Shown: piece by piece, positions 18,285 through 26,960 of the stretch
How positions within the stretch are numbered: the first letter of the stretch is position 1
Layout of the letters: each line of letters opens with the position of its first letter
Assembly (NCBI GenBank): GCA_913063125.1
Contig: CAJXZM010000059.1
Coordinates: 1 to 33,558 of the forward strand
DNA length: 33,558 bases
Direction: 5' to 3'
From: an uncultured Gammaproteobacteria bacterium
GTDB taxonomy: Bacteria > Pseudomonadota > Gammaproteobacteria > Pseudomonadales > Ketobacteraceae
Program-made: the position numbers and the translations under genes
Notes under the pieces: generated by a model
What the model was told of the DNA's origin: nothing
Databases searched by the model: none
What the model saw: only the letters and a program-made list of their open reading frames with translations

Positions 18285-21200
18285 ATGGCTATAAACAACC
18301 GACCCCCTTTTATATACCGCGGAGGCGGCATGATGATGCACCCTCCTTTTCAACAACAAGACTCTATGATGTATGGTTTTTTCGTAAAGGGAGATATTGA
18401 TAAGTTACAAGCCATGTGTGACCAGCAATTAAATGCCGTTGCACAAGGTAAATATCATTTCAAACCTCTAACAAACTACGTGATGGTGACTTTCACAAGT
18501 ATAGGTAAAGACTACTCCACTGCACCAGAAGATATCGGAAAAGGATGGGGCTCAGAAATTGATACTTCTATCTGGGTCCCCGTAGGGCAATACATCAAAA
18601 AAGATGGTGAAGAAGTTCTGGATCGTATTCATTGGATAACGCCCTATATATGGGTAGATCAACCAATGACAGTATTAAATGGCCGGGAAATCTTTGGTTA
18701 TCCCAAATATATGGCTGATTTCAAAATGCCAAAAAGTCCTAAAGATGCGGACTTTTTCTCAATAGACGTCAATGCCTTTCAAACTTATTCTGAAGATGAA
18801 GAAGCAGCATTTCATCGACTATTTGATATAAAACGTGAACCTCCTGCAGAAAACCTTCTAGAAGAGCTAGAAGACGATTTCGGAGATTTCATTGATTTCG
18901 CAAAAGGTATATTTAAAGGTGTTCGTGAGCTCGATGATGTTATTCATCCGGACTCTAACCTTATAGAACAAATATTGGGGGGGCTTTTATCTCCTCGGCT
19001 ACCACAATTATTCCTCAAGCAATTCCCTGATGGAGACGGCAAAGATGCAGTTTATCAAGCACTAACCACCTCTCCCGCAATCATCAATGGCTTTCATGGT
19101 GCAGGAATATTGCCAGGGGAATACGAATTAACGCTGCAGGAGTATGCCAGTGAGCCGATTGCGGAAGACTTAGGGCTGGAAATCGGCACCCAAGCTGCAC
19201 CGTTAGCATTTTGGATTAACTTCGACTTCTCCATTGAACCGCCTGAAGAGCTTGTTAATAATTCCGTTGCAAAAAAAGAGAAAATTGCTGTACTCGGTGG
19301 CGGTGTCAGCGCTATGACCGCCGCTTTTGCTATCACCTCTCAGCCAGATTGGCAAAGCCGTTATGAACTAACCGTTTATCAAATGGGTTGGCGCCTCGGT
19401 GGTAAAGGTGCTAGTGGCAGAAACGCCAAAGATCATCAACGAATTGAAGAACACGGCCTTCATATCTGGTTTGGCTTTTATGAAAATGCATTTAAAGTTA
19501 TGCGAGATGCCTACGGCGAACTAGACCGACCCAAAGATGCACCACTAGCTACCTGGTTAGACGCATTCAAGCCCCACAGTTTTGTTGTTGTTGAAGAACA
19601 CATCAAAGACCAATGGAAAACTTGGCCCATTGAATTTCCCATGAAAGCCGGTTTGCCTGGTAATGGCCGAGAAATGCTAAGTATTGGGCAAATAGCCCAG
19701 ACGCTATACGCATGGCTTAAACAAGCAGTAGAAGAGTTTATTGAAAAAATCACCGGTCTCGATATCGATAACGATCCAAAACCGCGCCGCCACGGTTTTG
19801 GGGTTATCTTACAAAAAGTGCTCGATAAGTTTGACAACCCATTAGAAGATCTCATGAACGACGGTTTAAAACTTGTTCATGCCTTAGTTGGCTGGGTAGA
19901 TATCCCCGGGCGCTTATTTGATAGCGTCGATCATGGCGTAGTTTTAGAATCATTGATCCACATTAAAGATTGGATTGATGACCTTATTGAGGACATTCTT
20001 GGTGACATACTCGATAACAATGACGAAATCCGTAGACTCTATATTCTCATCGACCTCGCACTAACGTCACTTAAAGGCATGTACGAAGACGATATCTTCG
20101 AAAAAGGCTTTAATTCGATAAACAATCTGGACTTTAGAGACTGGTTACGTAAACACGGTGCCAACGAAGAGTTCACAGTACAATCGGCCCCCGTCCGCGC
20201 CGTTTATGATCTCGTTTTTGCCTACGTTGATGGCGACATCAACAAAGCAAGTTTCGAGGCAGGAACATGCTTACGAGGAGCGTTACGCATGGTGTTTTGC
20301 TATGAAGGCGGCATCATGTGGAAAATGCAGGCGGGAATGGGAGATGTCGTTTTCACGCCAATTTATCAGGTTCTGAAAGAACGAGGGGTTACCTTTAAGT
20401 ACTTTAATAAAATTGAAGAACTCATTCCAGACCCCAGTGATCCTACTCGTATCAGTGAAATAAAAATCACAGAACAGGTACAACTTAACAGCGGGCCCAA
20501 TCACTACCACCCATTAGTGAACGTCAAAGGGTTAGCCTGCTGGCCTAGTGAACCGTTGTATGACCAAATTGTCGAAAAACAAGCGAATTTACTTCAAGTA
20601 AACAACATTAACTTAGAATCCAGTTGGAGCAACTGGCCAGAGATCTATGAAAATGCTTATGGGAAACCATTACCTCAATACTCCCTAAAAGCCGGGGTAG
20701 ATTTTGATAAGATTATATTCGGCCTGTCGTTAGGTTCTGTTCCTGTAGTATGCCCAAAATTACTACCACTTAGCCCCAAATTGCAAGACTGTGTTGATAA
20801 TGTCAAAGTTGTCGCAACACAAGCATTTCAAATATGGCAAACCCCAACATTAAAAGAAACTGGCTGGACTCCCATTCCAGAGTCGGGAGAAGAACCTGTT
20901 CTCACCTCATTTACCGAGCCGTTAGACACCTGGGCATCAATGGATCAATTATTATGCCGTGAAGTCTGGCCTGATACCGAAGTTCAACCCAAAAATGCCA
21001 GCTACTTCTGCGGGGCGCAGCCCATTAGCGAATACCCACCCTTTAGCGACCACGCTTTCCCCGCAAAGTGTAAAGGCATAGTTAAAGATAACGCGATCAA
21101 TCTATTGGACAAACATATCCGGTCACTTTGGCCAAACAGTAAAAGTAATAGCAACGGATTTAAATGGGAATGGCTTGTTGCACCGGATGATGAACAAGGT

Positions 21201-21470
21201 GTTGCACGATTTAACGCTCAGTATTGGCGCTCCAACATTGACCCATCAGAACGCTATGTTCAAAGCGTGGTAAACAGTAGCAAATACCGCCTTAAGACGG
21301 ATGAAACTGGCTTTAACAACCTATACATAACAGGAGACTGGATCACCAACGGAATGAATGCTGGCTGTGTTGAAGGAGCAGTACAAGCAGGTTTAACGAC
21401 CTCTCGTGCAATCTGTGGATATCCAAAAGTGATTAAGGGAGAAAATGAATTTATGGATGATAACAAATAG
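18285..21470 (+). CDS. Fusion of acetoacetate decarboxylase-like domain with FAD-dependent oxidoreductase (amine oxidase/desaturase type)
   Basis: A 1061-residue two-part protein. Residues about 20-315 resemble acetoacetate decarboxylase: VLNGREIFGYPKYMADF holds a Lys (K141) at the expected Schiff-base position, but the following residue is Tyr rather than the second Lys of the classic pair. From about residue 332, KIAVLGGGVSAMTAAFAIT is an FAD-binding Rossmann motif, followed by YQMGWRLGGKGASGRN. The C-terminal motif YITGDWITNGMNAGCVEGAVQAG is typical of flavin amine oxidases and carotenoid desaturases. Residues about 480-640 are an insert rich in Asp and Glu. No signal peptide is visible. 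Reaction and substrate are unknown. It stands alone behind a promoter gap of about 200 bases and ends in a clear terminator; divergent to the histidine kinase. Domain assignments are from motif recognition only. Confidence 0.82.
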   Translation: MAINNRPPFIYRGGGMMMHPPFQQQDSMMYGFFVKGDIDKLQAMCDQQLNAVAQGKYHFKPLTNYVMVTFTSIGKDYSTAPEDIGKGWGSEIDTSIWVPVGQYIKKDGEEVLDRIHWITPYIWVDQPMTVLNGREIFGYPKYMADFKMPKSPKDADFFSIDVNAFQTYSEDEEAAFHRLFDIKREPPAENLLEELEDDFGDFIDFAKGIFKGVRELDDVIHPDSNLIEQILGGLLSPRLPQLFLKQFPDGDGKDAVYQALTTSPAIINGFHGAGILPGEYELTLQEYASEPIAEDLGLEIGTQAAPLAFWINFDFSIEPPEELVNNSVAKKEKIAVLGGGVSAMTAAFAITSQPDWQSRYELTVYQMGWRLGGKGASGRNAKDHQRIEEHGLHIWFGFYENAFKVMRDAYGELDRPKDAPLATWLDAFKPHSFVVVEEHIKDQWKTWPIEFPMKAGLPGNGREMLSIGQIAQTLYAWLKQAVEEFIEKITGLDIDNDPKPRRHGFGVILQKVLDKFDNPLEDLMNDGLKLVHALVGWVDIPGRLFDSVDHGVVLESLIHIKDWIDDLIEDILGDILDNNDEIRRLYILIDLALTSLKGMYEDDIFEKGFNSINNLDFRDWLRKHGANEEFTVQSAPVRAVYDLVFAYVDGDINKASFEAGTCLRGALRMVFCYEGGIMWKMQAGMGDVVFTPIYQVLKERGVTFKYFNKIEELIPDPSDPTRISEIKITEQVQLNSGPNHYHPLVNVKGLACWPSEPLYDQIVEKQANLLQVNNINLESSWSNWPEIYENAYGKPLPQYSLKAGVDFDKIIFGLSLGSVPVVCPKLLPLSPKLQDCVDNVKVVATQAFQIWQTPTLKETGWTPIPESGEEPVLTSFTEPLDTWASMDQLLCREVWPDTEVQPKNASYFCGAQPISEYPPFSDHAFPAKCKGIVKDNAINLLDKHIRSLWPNSKSNSNGFKWEWLVAPDDEQGVARFNAQYWRSNIDPSERYVQSVVNSSKYRLKTDETGFNNLYITGDWITNGMNAGCVEGAVQAGLTTSRAICGYPKVIKGENEFMDDNK

Positions 21471-21503
21471 TAATTCTCTCTGGCAGTATATTAGAAACAA
21501 CAC

Positions 21504-21528
21504 CTGCGGCATGGAGGCCGCAGTTTTT
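21504..21528 (+). terminator. Intrinsic terminator after the decarboxylase-oxidoreductase fusion gene
   Basis: CTGCGGC (21504-21510) pairs with GCCGCAG (21517-21523) around a 6-base loop and is followed by TTTTT (21524-21528). It lies 33 bases after the fusion gene stop and just before the convergent transglutaminase-like gene. A clean GC-rich stem with a U tract. Confidence 0.8.
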
Positions 21529-21532
21529 CACA

Positions 21533-22303
21533 TCACGTATGTTTTTTACGCTCTCTATCGATAGATTTCAGCATATTCCTTACACCAAACTCACGAATTA
21601 TCGCAACATTCCAATTCATCAAATGCCTTAGTAAATATCGGAACAATAACTTTTTAATCCCTGTTAGATTACTTCCGAAACGCTCATAAAATTCATCCGG
21701 TTGATCATAAACACCAAAATCATCGGCAATACCTTCACTCTGAATAAACGTATGTTCCCCCTTCCATTCAACCTCTGGATTGCTCAAACACCGAGTCGCT
21801 ATACCAAAGCCACTAAAATCATTACACTGATCTGAAAAACTACGTTGCACCTTGTTTAGGTATTTTCGATCAATAATGTAACCTTCCAGATTTATCCATT
21901 CGTCCTCATACTTCACCTCTACCCAACTGTGTATAATTCTTTCCGGCGCAAACGCAAACAGGTAATTAGGAATAGCACCTCGCTGTAGCGCATTAAAAAT
22001 AGTAAAACCATGGAACCGGGTTTCTATACCCACTGCTCTAAAAAGTGCCATTAACAACGTACCTTTAGTATTACACTGCCCATACCCATCGTTAAGTACT
22101 TGGCTAGCCGAAATACGATCATCACGATTATAACCAAAAGTTATATCATCACGCACAAAATCATAGATAGCGCCAATAGCATCATACCGATTTAGCGCTT
22201 GCCAACCGTGTTGCTCCACCAACGCCTGAATAGCCTGGTGATTAAAATCCAACATGTCGGTTTCTTTCAGATATTCATTACTTATTGAATTTGTAGTATT
22301 CAT
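21533..22303 (-). CDS. Transglutaminase-like domain protein
   Basis: A 256-residue protein with a transglutaminase-like papain-fold core. The nucleophile Cys is in DGYGQCNTKGTLLMALFRAVG (about residue 78) and the His in ERIIHSWVEV (about 128). The usual third position reads WINLEGYIID: a Glu sits where the catalytic Asp normally falls, with an Asp a few residues later. Bacterial relatives are mostly proteases or of unknown function rather than cross-linkers. No signal peptide is evident. GGGAAA precedes the ATG at 22303; a second Met at residue 17 is an alternative start. It is convergent with the 1061-residue fusion gene and lies about 80 bases downstream of the AraC gene on the same strand, so it could share its transcript. 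Confidence 0.82.
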   Translation of the reverse strand: MNTTNSISNEYLKETDMLDFNHQAIQALVEQHGWQALNRYDAIGAIYDFVRDDITFGYNRDDRISASQVLNDGYGQCNTKGTLLMALFRAVGIETRFHGFTIFNALQRGAIPNYLFAFAPERIIHSWVEVKYEDEWINLEGYIIDRKYLNKVQRSFSDQCNDFSGFGIATRCLSNPEVEWKGEHTFIQSEGIADDFGVYDQPDEFYERFGSNLTGIKKLLFRYLLRHLMNWNVAIIREFGVRNMLKSIDRERKKHT

Positions 22304-22386
22304 AGGTTTCCCGCGTGACGGCTTGTGTAAACAGATGGTAAAAGCCTAAACCTCAACAAGAATAGAAACTTGAACAAACTGGCTAT

Positions 22387-23178
22387 CTACTCAAAAAGCC
22401 TCAGTGCCTGTCGAATTGACATGCCAAATAAACGACGAAAGGTTCGACTCAAATGAGCGCTATCTGAAAAACCTGCCAAATGGGCAGCTTCTGTCGCAGA
22501 CACTCCGGATATCAAGGCACTCATCGCACACATCATCCTTCGCCATAGTAAATATGGCCGCCATGGGATAAGCATCTCTTGTCGAAACAGGTGTAAGAAA
22601 CGCCCCTCAGAAAGACATAGCTGTTTTGCCACATCCGAAGCAGCCCAGCTAACCAGGAAATCACCTCCCTCCTGAAAGTATTCATCCAACATACACACCA
22701 ATTGTTGGATTCGCTTATCGTGTGAGCTGGTACGCCCCTCGCCAGTAATTAGCTGAGTAAAAAAGGGTTCTAATCCCAACTGGCTAAACACGGGGATCAA
22801 CCAAGAAAGTACATCATCGACACCTTTTTGCCCACTAACATCCAGAGCATCAAACCTGCCAATAGAGTTGTCACCAACAGACATAACACCCCGAGTACGC
22901 TTTTTTTCAGCCAACAGCGTACTCATCCTCTGCCCCAAATCACTATGAGGCTCAACCAACAACACCCAGCCTTCATCCATCGTTAATTTATGCATTACCT
23001 GGGCATCAACGATAGCACTACCCTTAATGCCGCCCCTCTCGCTTTCCATTTCCAAATAACTACTGGTGCCACTCACAGGGATTACCAACTGGACGGCATT
23101 GTGCTGATGCAACTCCGCATCCAAAGCAGCTCCATAAATCAACAATATTCCGGGCTTAAGCCAAACGGTAGGTCGCAT
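22387..23178 (-). CDS. AraC-family transcriptional regulator
   Basis: A 263-residue regulator. The N-terminal half is a cupin-like effector region (AELHQHNAVQLVIPVSG near 20-38). The C-terminal 100 residues are an AraC DNA-binding domain with two helix-turn-helix units (DVAKQLCLSEGRFLHLFRQEM, then ATEAAHLAGFSDSAHLSRTFRRLFGMS). It is divergent from the serine hydrolase gene across a 96-base gap, so that gene is the likeliest target, by the usual pattern of AraC regulators and their divergent neighbours. No operator could be picked out with confidence. The effector is unknown. Confidence 0.9.
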   Translation of the reverse strand: MRPTVWLKPGILLIYGAALDAELHQHNAVQLVIPVSGTSSYLEMESERGGIKGSAIVDAQVMHKLTMDEGWVLLVEPHSDLGQRMSTLLAEKKRTRGVMSVGDNSIGRFDALDVSGQKGVDDVLSWLIPVFSQLGLEPFFTQLITGEGRTSSHDKRIQQLVCMLDEYFQEGGDFLVSWAASDVAKQLCLSEGRFLHLFRQEMLIPWRPYLLWRRMMCAMSALISGVSATEAAHLAGFSDSAHLSRTFRRLFGMSIRQALRLFE

Positions 23179-23274
23179 TGGTTATCTGTTTCCTATATAA
23201 ACGAGTACAGGTTATCTTATACCAACTTCGATAAATTGACTTCTAGCACCCATAAACAAACAGGATGATTTTGT

Positions 23275-24501
23275 ATGCAAAGCGTTGATAACATTGCAGG
23301 CATGAGCCCAGAGCGGTTAACTAACATTAGAAATCACCTAAATCAACAATATATCGAAAAAGGTAAGATTGCGGGAACCGTTACGTTAGTTTATCGACGA
23401 GGTGAGATCACCTACTTTGATGCTCAAGGTATGATGGATGTTGAACGAAAAAAAGCCATGCAAAAAGACACCCTGTTTCGTATTTATTCAATGACCAAAC
23501 CCATAACATCCATTGCTCTGATGCAGTTATATGAACAAGGAAAATTTCAACTTAGTGACCCTGTACACCGCTTTATTCCTGAATGGAAAGGTTTAAGGGT
23601 GTATGAAAGTGGCAGAGGTCCAGTAATGGTGACAACCAGACCCGAACGCACCATGCAAATCCATGATTTATTTACACACATGTCAGGGTTAACCTATGGA
23701 TTTACCGAACGTACTAATGTTGATGCCATGTATCGTAAAAAAGGCATCGGTACCTTTGACTTAGAACCACAAGGCAGTCTGCAAGACATGATTAATGACT
23801 TAGCAAAACTACCTTTAGAGTTTTCACCAGGTTCTCGCTGGAATTATTCTGTATCAACCGATGTATTAGGTTACCTGATAGAAAAACTTTCCGGTCAATC
23901 TCTTGATGATTATTTACAAGACAATATATTTACACCACTAGGAATGAAAGATACAGGCTTCTATATACCAAAGGATAAACAAGAACGTTTCTCCGCCTGT
24001 TATATGCGAGGCTCTAAAGGTGGTCTCGCCCTACAAGATGACCCTCAAGAAAGTTATTACCTCAACAAACCAAATTTCTTATCCGGTGGTGGTGGGCTTA
24101 TTTCCACTGCAGGAGACTACCTTCAGTTCAGTAAAATGTTATTAAACAACGGTCAATTGGACGGAAAACAGATTATTGGTAAAAAAACGCTCGAATTTAT
24201 GACCAAAAACCATTTACCTAATGGTTGTGACCTAGGATCAATTGCAACAGGTTCTTTTAGTGAATCTCTTTATGATGGCGTAGGGTTTGGTTTGGGTTTT
24301 TCTGTCACCCTAGACCCGACAAAATCCAAGACAATTACGTCTGTTGGTGAATATGCTTGGGGAGGTGCCGCAAGTACCGCTTTTTGGATCGATCCTGAAG
24401 AAGAGATGGCAGTAGTATTCATGACTCAACTATTGCCCTCTTCCACTTACAACTTCCGAGGACAATTAAAACAATTGATTTACGGTGCTATTGTCGACTA
24501 G
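23275..24501 (+). CDS. Serine hydrolase, class C beta-lactamase/EstB-like esterase family
   Basis: A 408-residue serine hydrolase of the penicillin-binding-protein-like fold. The nucleophile motif is SMTK (S72, K75); the second motif contains Y191 in NYSVSTD, replacing the Y-A-N of true AmpC enzymes; the third is [10 protein letters not shown] near residue 364. There is no signal peptide, which argues against a periplasmic beta-lactamase and for a cytoplasmic esterase, amidase or peptidase-like enzyme (compare EstB). AGGATG lies about seven bases before the ATG. It is divergent from the AraC gene and followed by a strong terminator. Confidence 0.9.
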   Translation: MQSVDNIAGMSPERLTNIRNHLNQQYIEKGKIAGTVTLVYRRGEITYFDAQGMMDVERKKAMQKDTLFRIYSMTKPITSIALMQLYEQGKFQLSDPVHRFIPEWKGLRVYESGRGPVMVTTRPERTMQIHDLFTHMSGLTYGFTERTNVDAMYRKKGIGTFDLEPQGSLQDMINDLAKLPLEFSPGSRWNYSVSTDVLGYLIEKLSGQSLDDYLQDNIFTPLGMKDTGFYIPKDKQERFSACYMRGSKGGLALQDDPQESYYLNKPNFLSGGGGLISTAGDYLQFSKMLLNNGQLDGKQIIGKKTLEFMTKNHLPNGCDLGSIATGSFSESLYDGVGFGLGFSVTLDPTKSKTITSVGEYAWGGAASTAFWIDPEEEMAVVFMTQLLPSSTYNFRGQLKQLIYGAIVD

Positions 24502-24572
24502 CAAATAGGGGTCAGCTAACGTTTCAATTTAACCAAAAACGATGTGGCTGGAATCATTTAAACCTATGCTTT

Positions 24573-24597
24573 AGGCAGGAGGAACTCCTGCCTTTTT
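24573..24597 (+). terminator. Intrinsic terminator after the serine hydrolase gene
   Basis: AGGCAGGAG (24573-24581) and CTCCTGCCT (24585-24593) form a perfect 9-bp stem with a 3-base GAA loop, followed by a run of five T. A textbook Rho-independent terminator on the plus strand. The minus strand lacks a T tract, so it does not obviously serve the convergent PPOX gene. Confidence 0.9.
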
Positions 24598-24611
24598 ATA
24601 CCTGTGTATGC

Positions 24612-25106
24612 TTATGCCTTCCAATGACTCTTAGTCATTGAACCCGCAGAAATCGTTTCCATACCAGTAAATTCAATATCTCTAACATAACGCATTTTGG
24701 ACCAAAGTATTTCATGCCCTTTGGTCCAACGTAAGCTATACACACGACGTAACCAACGTTGCTTCTCTTGTTCAGTGGCCTCCCTTCTCTCACCAACAAT
24801 ACCGGTCAACCGGATCGCACCCGGTTTAGGGAAGTTACCCGTCAATAACGAACGCATCCAGTACCTTAAACCACTATTAACCAGCAGGATAGATACGTTC
24901 TTATTGGTCTTAAACCGCTCAGGCATGCCACGTGTAAATTGCTCAAAATAATAACCACTGCAATCGTCATTAAGTATCAACGATCCGATCGGAGTATTAT
25001 GAGGAAAACCGTCACTATCAATAGATGCAATGGCGCAGTGTAACGAACTCTGCAACGCAGAACGGGTAACAGATCTAATTTCAGACCAATGGGTGTTAAT
25101 ATCCAT
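24612..25106 (-). CDS. Pyridoxamine 5'-phosphate oxidase-fold (PPOX) flavin/heme-binding family protein
   Basis: A 164-residue protein with the split-barrel PPOX pattern: an N-terminal strand pair LHCAIASIDSDGFPHNTPIGSL (about 22-43), then YYFEQFTRGMPERFKTNKNVSILLVN and AIRLTGIVGERREAT. Such proteins bind FMN, F420 or heme and are often of unknown substrate; the true pyridoxal-phosphate biosynthetic role is unlikely in this subfamily. It lies 73 bases downstream of the TetR regulator on the same strand and probably forms an operon with it, placing it under the palindromic operator at 25730-25770. Confidence 0.83.
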   Translation of the reverse strand: MDINTHWSEIRSVTRSALQSSLHCAIASIDSDGFPHNTPIGSLILNDDCSGYYFEQFTRGMPERFKTNKNVSILLVNSGLRYWMRSLLTGNFPKPGAIRLTGIVGERREATEQEKQRWLRRVYSLRWTKGHEILWSKMRYVRDIEFTGMETISAGSMTKSHWKA

Positions 25107-25179
25107 ATGTAATACCTCATGATGTTATTAAGAATCTATTGCGGTATCAATACCTGTTCATCAGCACCGATACATTGTA

Positions 25180-25722
25180 TTACATAGCCGCTTCATATAA
25201 TCGTTGAAGTTCGCCATACAATTTAGCTAATCGTTTTCCACGTAGTGCAGGAATTGTTTGTTGTGCCCCCACAAATACCGTGAATACTAACTCACCCCAC
25301 ATTTTTGCTTCAGCTTTGCTTTTGGTTAATCCTTCACATAATAAGACGCAATAAGCCATACGTTTTTTATCGACCTTTTCCTGAAATTCACGCACTACCG
25401 GGTCCCGTAATGCCCACGCTCGTATAGCCACTTCTAACTGGGGATTATCCACATCTACCGTTAACCGAGTTAAACGATCCATCCGTTCTTTTGGCGTCAC
25501 TTCCACATTAGCTTGGTCAATAATACCCTGGGTCATTTCTTGCTCCCAGTAATCTAACAGCGCGACAGAGTAAGCCGTTCTATTTTTAAAATGATGGTAA
25601 AAAGAGCCCTTGGTAACACCTAAGCAAGAGATTAATGCCTCAATCGTTAAACCCGCTTCACCCTGCTCACCTAGCAACTCAAAGCCCGCTGAAAACCAAT
25701 CGATCTTAGTTTTTCTACCCAT
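25180..25722 (-). CDS. TetR/AcrR-family transcriptional repressor
   Basis: A TetR-type repressor of about 180 residues. The N-terminal DNA-binding domain is clear (GFELLGEQGEAGLTIEALISCLGVTKGSFYHHFKNRTAYSVALLDYWE). The C-terminal ligand domain is helical and unassigned. MGRKTK at 25722 is taken as the start; an ATG at 25728 adds two residues. A perfect 16-bp inverted repeat starts two bases beyond the upstream ATG, so the protein very likely represses its own transcript, which also carries the PPOX gene. Confidence 0.9.
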   Translation of the reverse strand: MGRKTKIDWFSAGFELLGEQGEAGLTIEALISCLGVTKGSFYHHFKNRTAYSVALLDYWEQEMTQGIIDQANVEVTPKERMDRLTRLTVDVDNPQLEVAIRAWALRDPVVREFQEKVDKKRMAYCVLLCEGLTKSKAEAKMWGELVFTVFVGAQQTIPALRGKRLAKLYGELQRLYEAAM

Positions 25723-25729
25723 GATCACA

Positions 25730-25770
25730 CCCTATAAAACATACCCTATGGTATGGTATGTTTTATAGGG
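25730..25770. promoter_or_regulatory. Perfect 16-bp inverted repeat, likely TetR operator
   Basis: CCCTATAAAACATACC (25730-25745) and GGTATGTTTTATAGGG (25755-25770) are exact reverse complements separated by 9 bases (CTATGGTAT). The site ends two bases before the TetR gene's outermost ATG. The spacer contains GGTAT, repeating the inner part of the arm, so two overlapping half-site registers exist. Binding here would block the tetR promoter. Confidence 0.85.
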
Positions 25771-25784
25771 ATGTCAAGATGTAT

Positions 25785-25964
25785 CTAACTATCAGGCCCC
25801 TCCTTCGCGCAAGATTCTGCGAGGGTATGCATCATGTCAAAACAAAACTGTTCCCATTTATCACACACTTCAATTGTTTTTTCATCTACACCCATCAGCG
25901 TACCGCAACCCAAACCTACGAGCATGGATAGAACAGAAGCTGTAACGCTATGCCTATGCAAAAA
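25785..25964 (-). pseudogene. C-terminal remnant of a TetR-like regulator
   Basis: An open minus-strand frame of 59 residues plus stop, bounded upstream by a stop codon and with no proper start. It contains SVTASVLSMLVGLGCGTLMG and later KWEQFCFDMMHTLAE, which reads like the ligand-domain end of a TetR-family regulator. No DNA-binding domain precedes it. It lies immediately upstream of the intact TetR gene and on the same strand. The family call is tentative. The 148 bases beyond it (25966-26113) show no gene. Confidence 0.4.
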
Positions 25965-26113
25965 TTATGACCAAGCATCCATTGTAGCTTGATGGATATG
26001 AAGAGTGTTTATTGGGTGGCGCCTAAATAGTAACGCCTGTTTTTTCGCGTAAGTGGTACGCTAAAGTACATCAACTGTAGAATTGTCACTGCTAACATCT
26101 AATTCAATCAATC

Positions 26114-26479
26114 TTAATCCCATTCGACTTTATCCAGCGCTTTTCGTACCTCAAAAAGGGAGCAATCCGTTAATGAAACGAGCTGACTAACTGACATCGT
26201 TGGATTTCGTTCAATGATAATACGTAACTCAGCCGGAGTTAATTGAGGTTTTTCATCATTAATTTTTTTTGCAAGCCATAACCAGCTACTTTCATCAGTT
26301 TGATAAATTAATGTGGTTATTTCTCTAATCTGATCATGGTCAGCCTGTAACAGCCAGTTTCTCGAACGCCCCTTGCGAGATAACGTTGCTCCAGTCGACT
26401 TTATACCCTGCTTAAGAATTTCGGTATTCGTGGTTCTTTTCACAAAACCATTCAGGATGAAATTCACTGGTGTTACCAT
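26114..26479 (-). CDS. Ribosome recycling factor family-like small protein (RRF_GI type)
   Basis: A 121-residue protein. The C-terminal part (LTPAELRIIIERNPTMSVSQLVSLTDCSLFEVRKALDKVEWD) and the SRNWLLQ segment resemble a family annotated as ribosome recycling factor family in Vibrio and Shewanella, which is not the essential Frr. The name is historical and function is unknown; the C-terminal helices look like a helix-turn-helix-like fold. GAAGG lies about nine bases before the ATG at 26479. It is directly downstream of the DUF2238 fragment. Family assignment is from memory of sequence style. Confidence 0.6.
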   Translation of the reverse strand: MVTPVNFILNGFVKRTTNTEILKQGIKSTGATLSRKGRSRNWLLQADHDQIREITTLIYQTDESSWLWLAKKINDEKPQLTPAELRIIIERNPTMSVSQLVSLTDCSLFEVRKALDKVEWD

Positions 26480-26495
26480 TTAAATATCGCCTTCA

Positions 26496-26742
26496 TTAGT
26501 TATCCTGGAACACATCATTTACTGTTTCGTCTAGTTGTTTATCGTACAGCACTAACAATAAGAATAGGCCAGATATTGCACCTAACAAAGTCAATCCCAT
26601 ATCCGACTGAGTATCCAAAATATAACCTCGTGTCCCTAGAAATGCCTCTGCATCTTCGCCAGAAGCTAACGCTACCCACCACTCAATCAGCTCATAGAAT
26701 GCACGGAAGGCTAAACAAATAGAAGCAATATACTTATACCGT
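26496..26742 (-). pseudogene. Truncated DUF2238 (YjdF-like) membrane protein, C-terminal fragment
   Basis: Residues from YIASICLAFRAFYELIEWWVA onward, then FLGTRGYILDTQSDM and a final helix (LTLLGAISGLFLLLVLYDKQL), match the C-terminal half of DUF2238/YjdF membrane proteins, which are normally about 200 residues. Only about 80 residues remain. In the same frame the upstream codons run into the end of the ubiX remnant, so the N-terminal half has been replaced by unrelated sequence. The frame can be read from an ATG at 26783, but that start belongs to antisense-of-frame ubiX sequence and is not credible. Confidence 0.7.
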
Positions 26743-26748
26743 ATACAA

Positions 26749-26960
26749 TCACCCCCAAGCGGCAACCAAATTATGCGGCACATCTAAATGATCCAACACT
26801 CGCGCTACCACAAAATCTATCATATCTTGAACACTTAGAGGTTTATGATAAAACCCCGGGGATGCAGGCATAATCATTGCTCCCATGCTTGATAGCTTCA
26901 GCATATGCTCAAGATGAATAATAGATAATGGCATCTCTCTTGGCACTAAAATAAGCTGGC
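26749..26960 (-). pseudogene. ubiX: ubiX (flavin prenyltransferase) remnant, N-terminally truncated
   Basis: UbiX makes the prenylated FMN cofactor used by UbiD. The remnant reads [41 protein letters not shown], then [23 protein letters not shown] and stop, which is the C-terminal third of UbiX including the conserved VPRE and MGA-x-x-x-P motifs. About 130 N-terminal residues, including the FMN-binding start, are missing. The break is at about 26955-26962, where sequence switches to ubiD on the other strand, so both 5' ends and the intervening promoter appear deleted. Confidence 0.85.
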
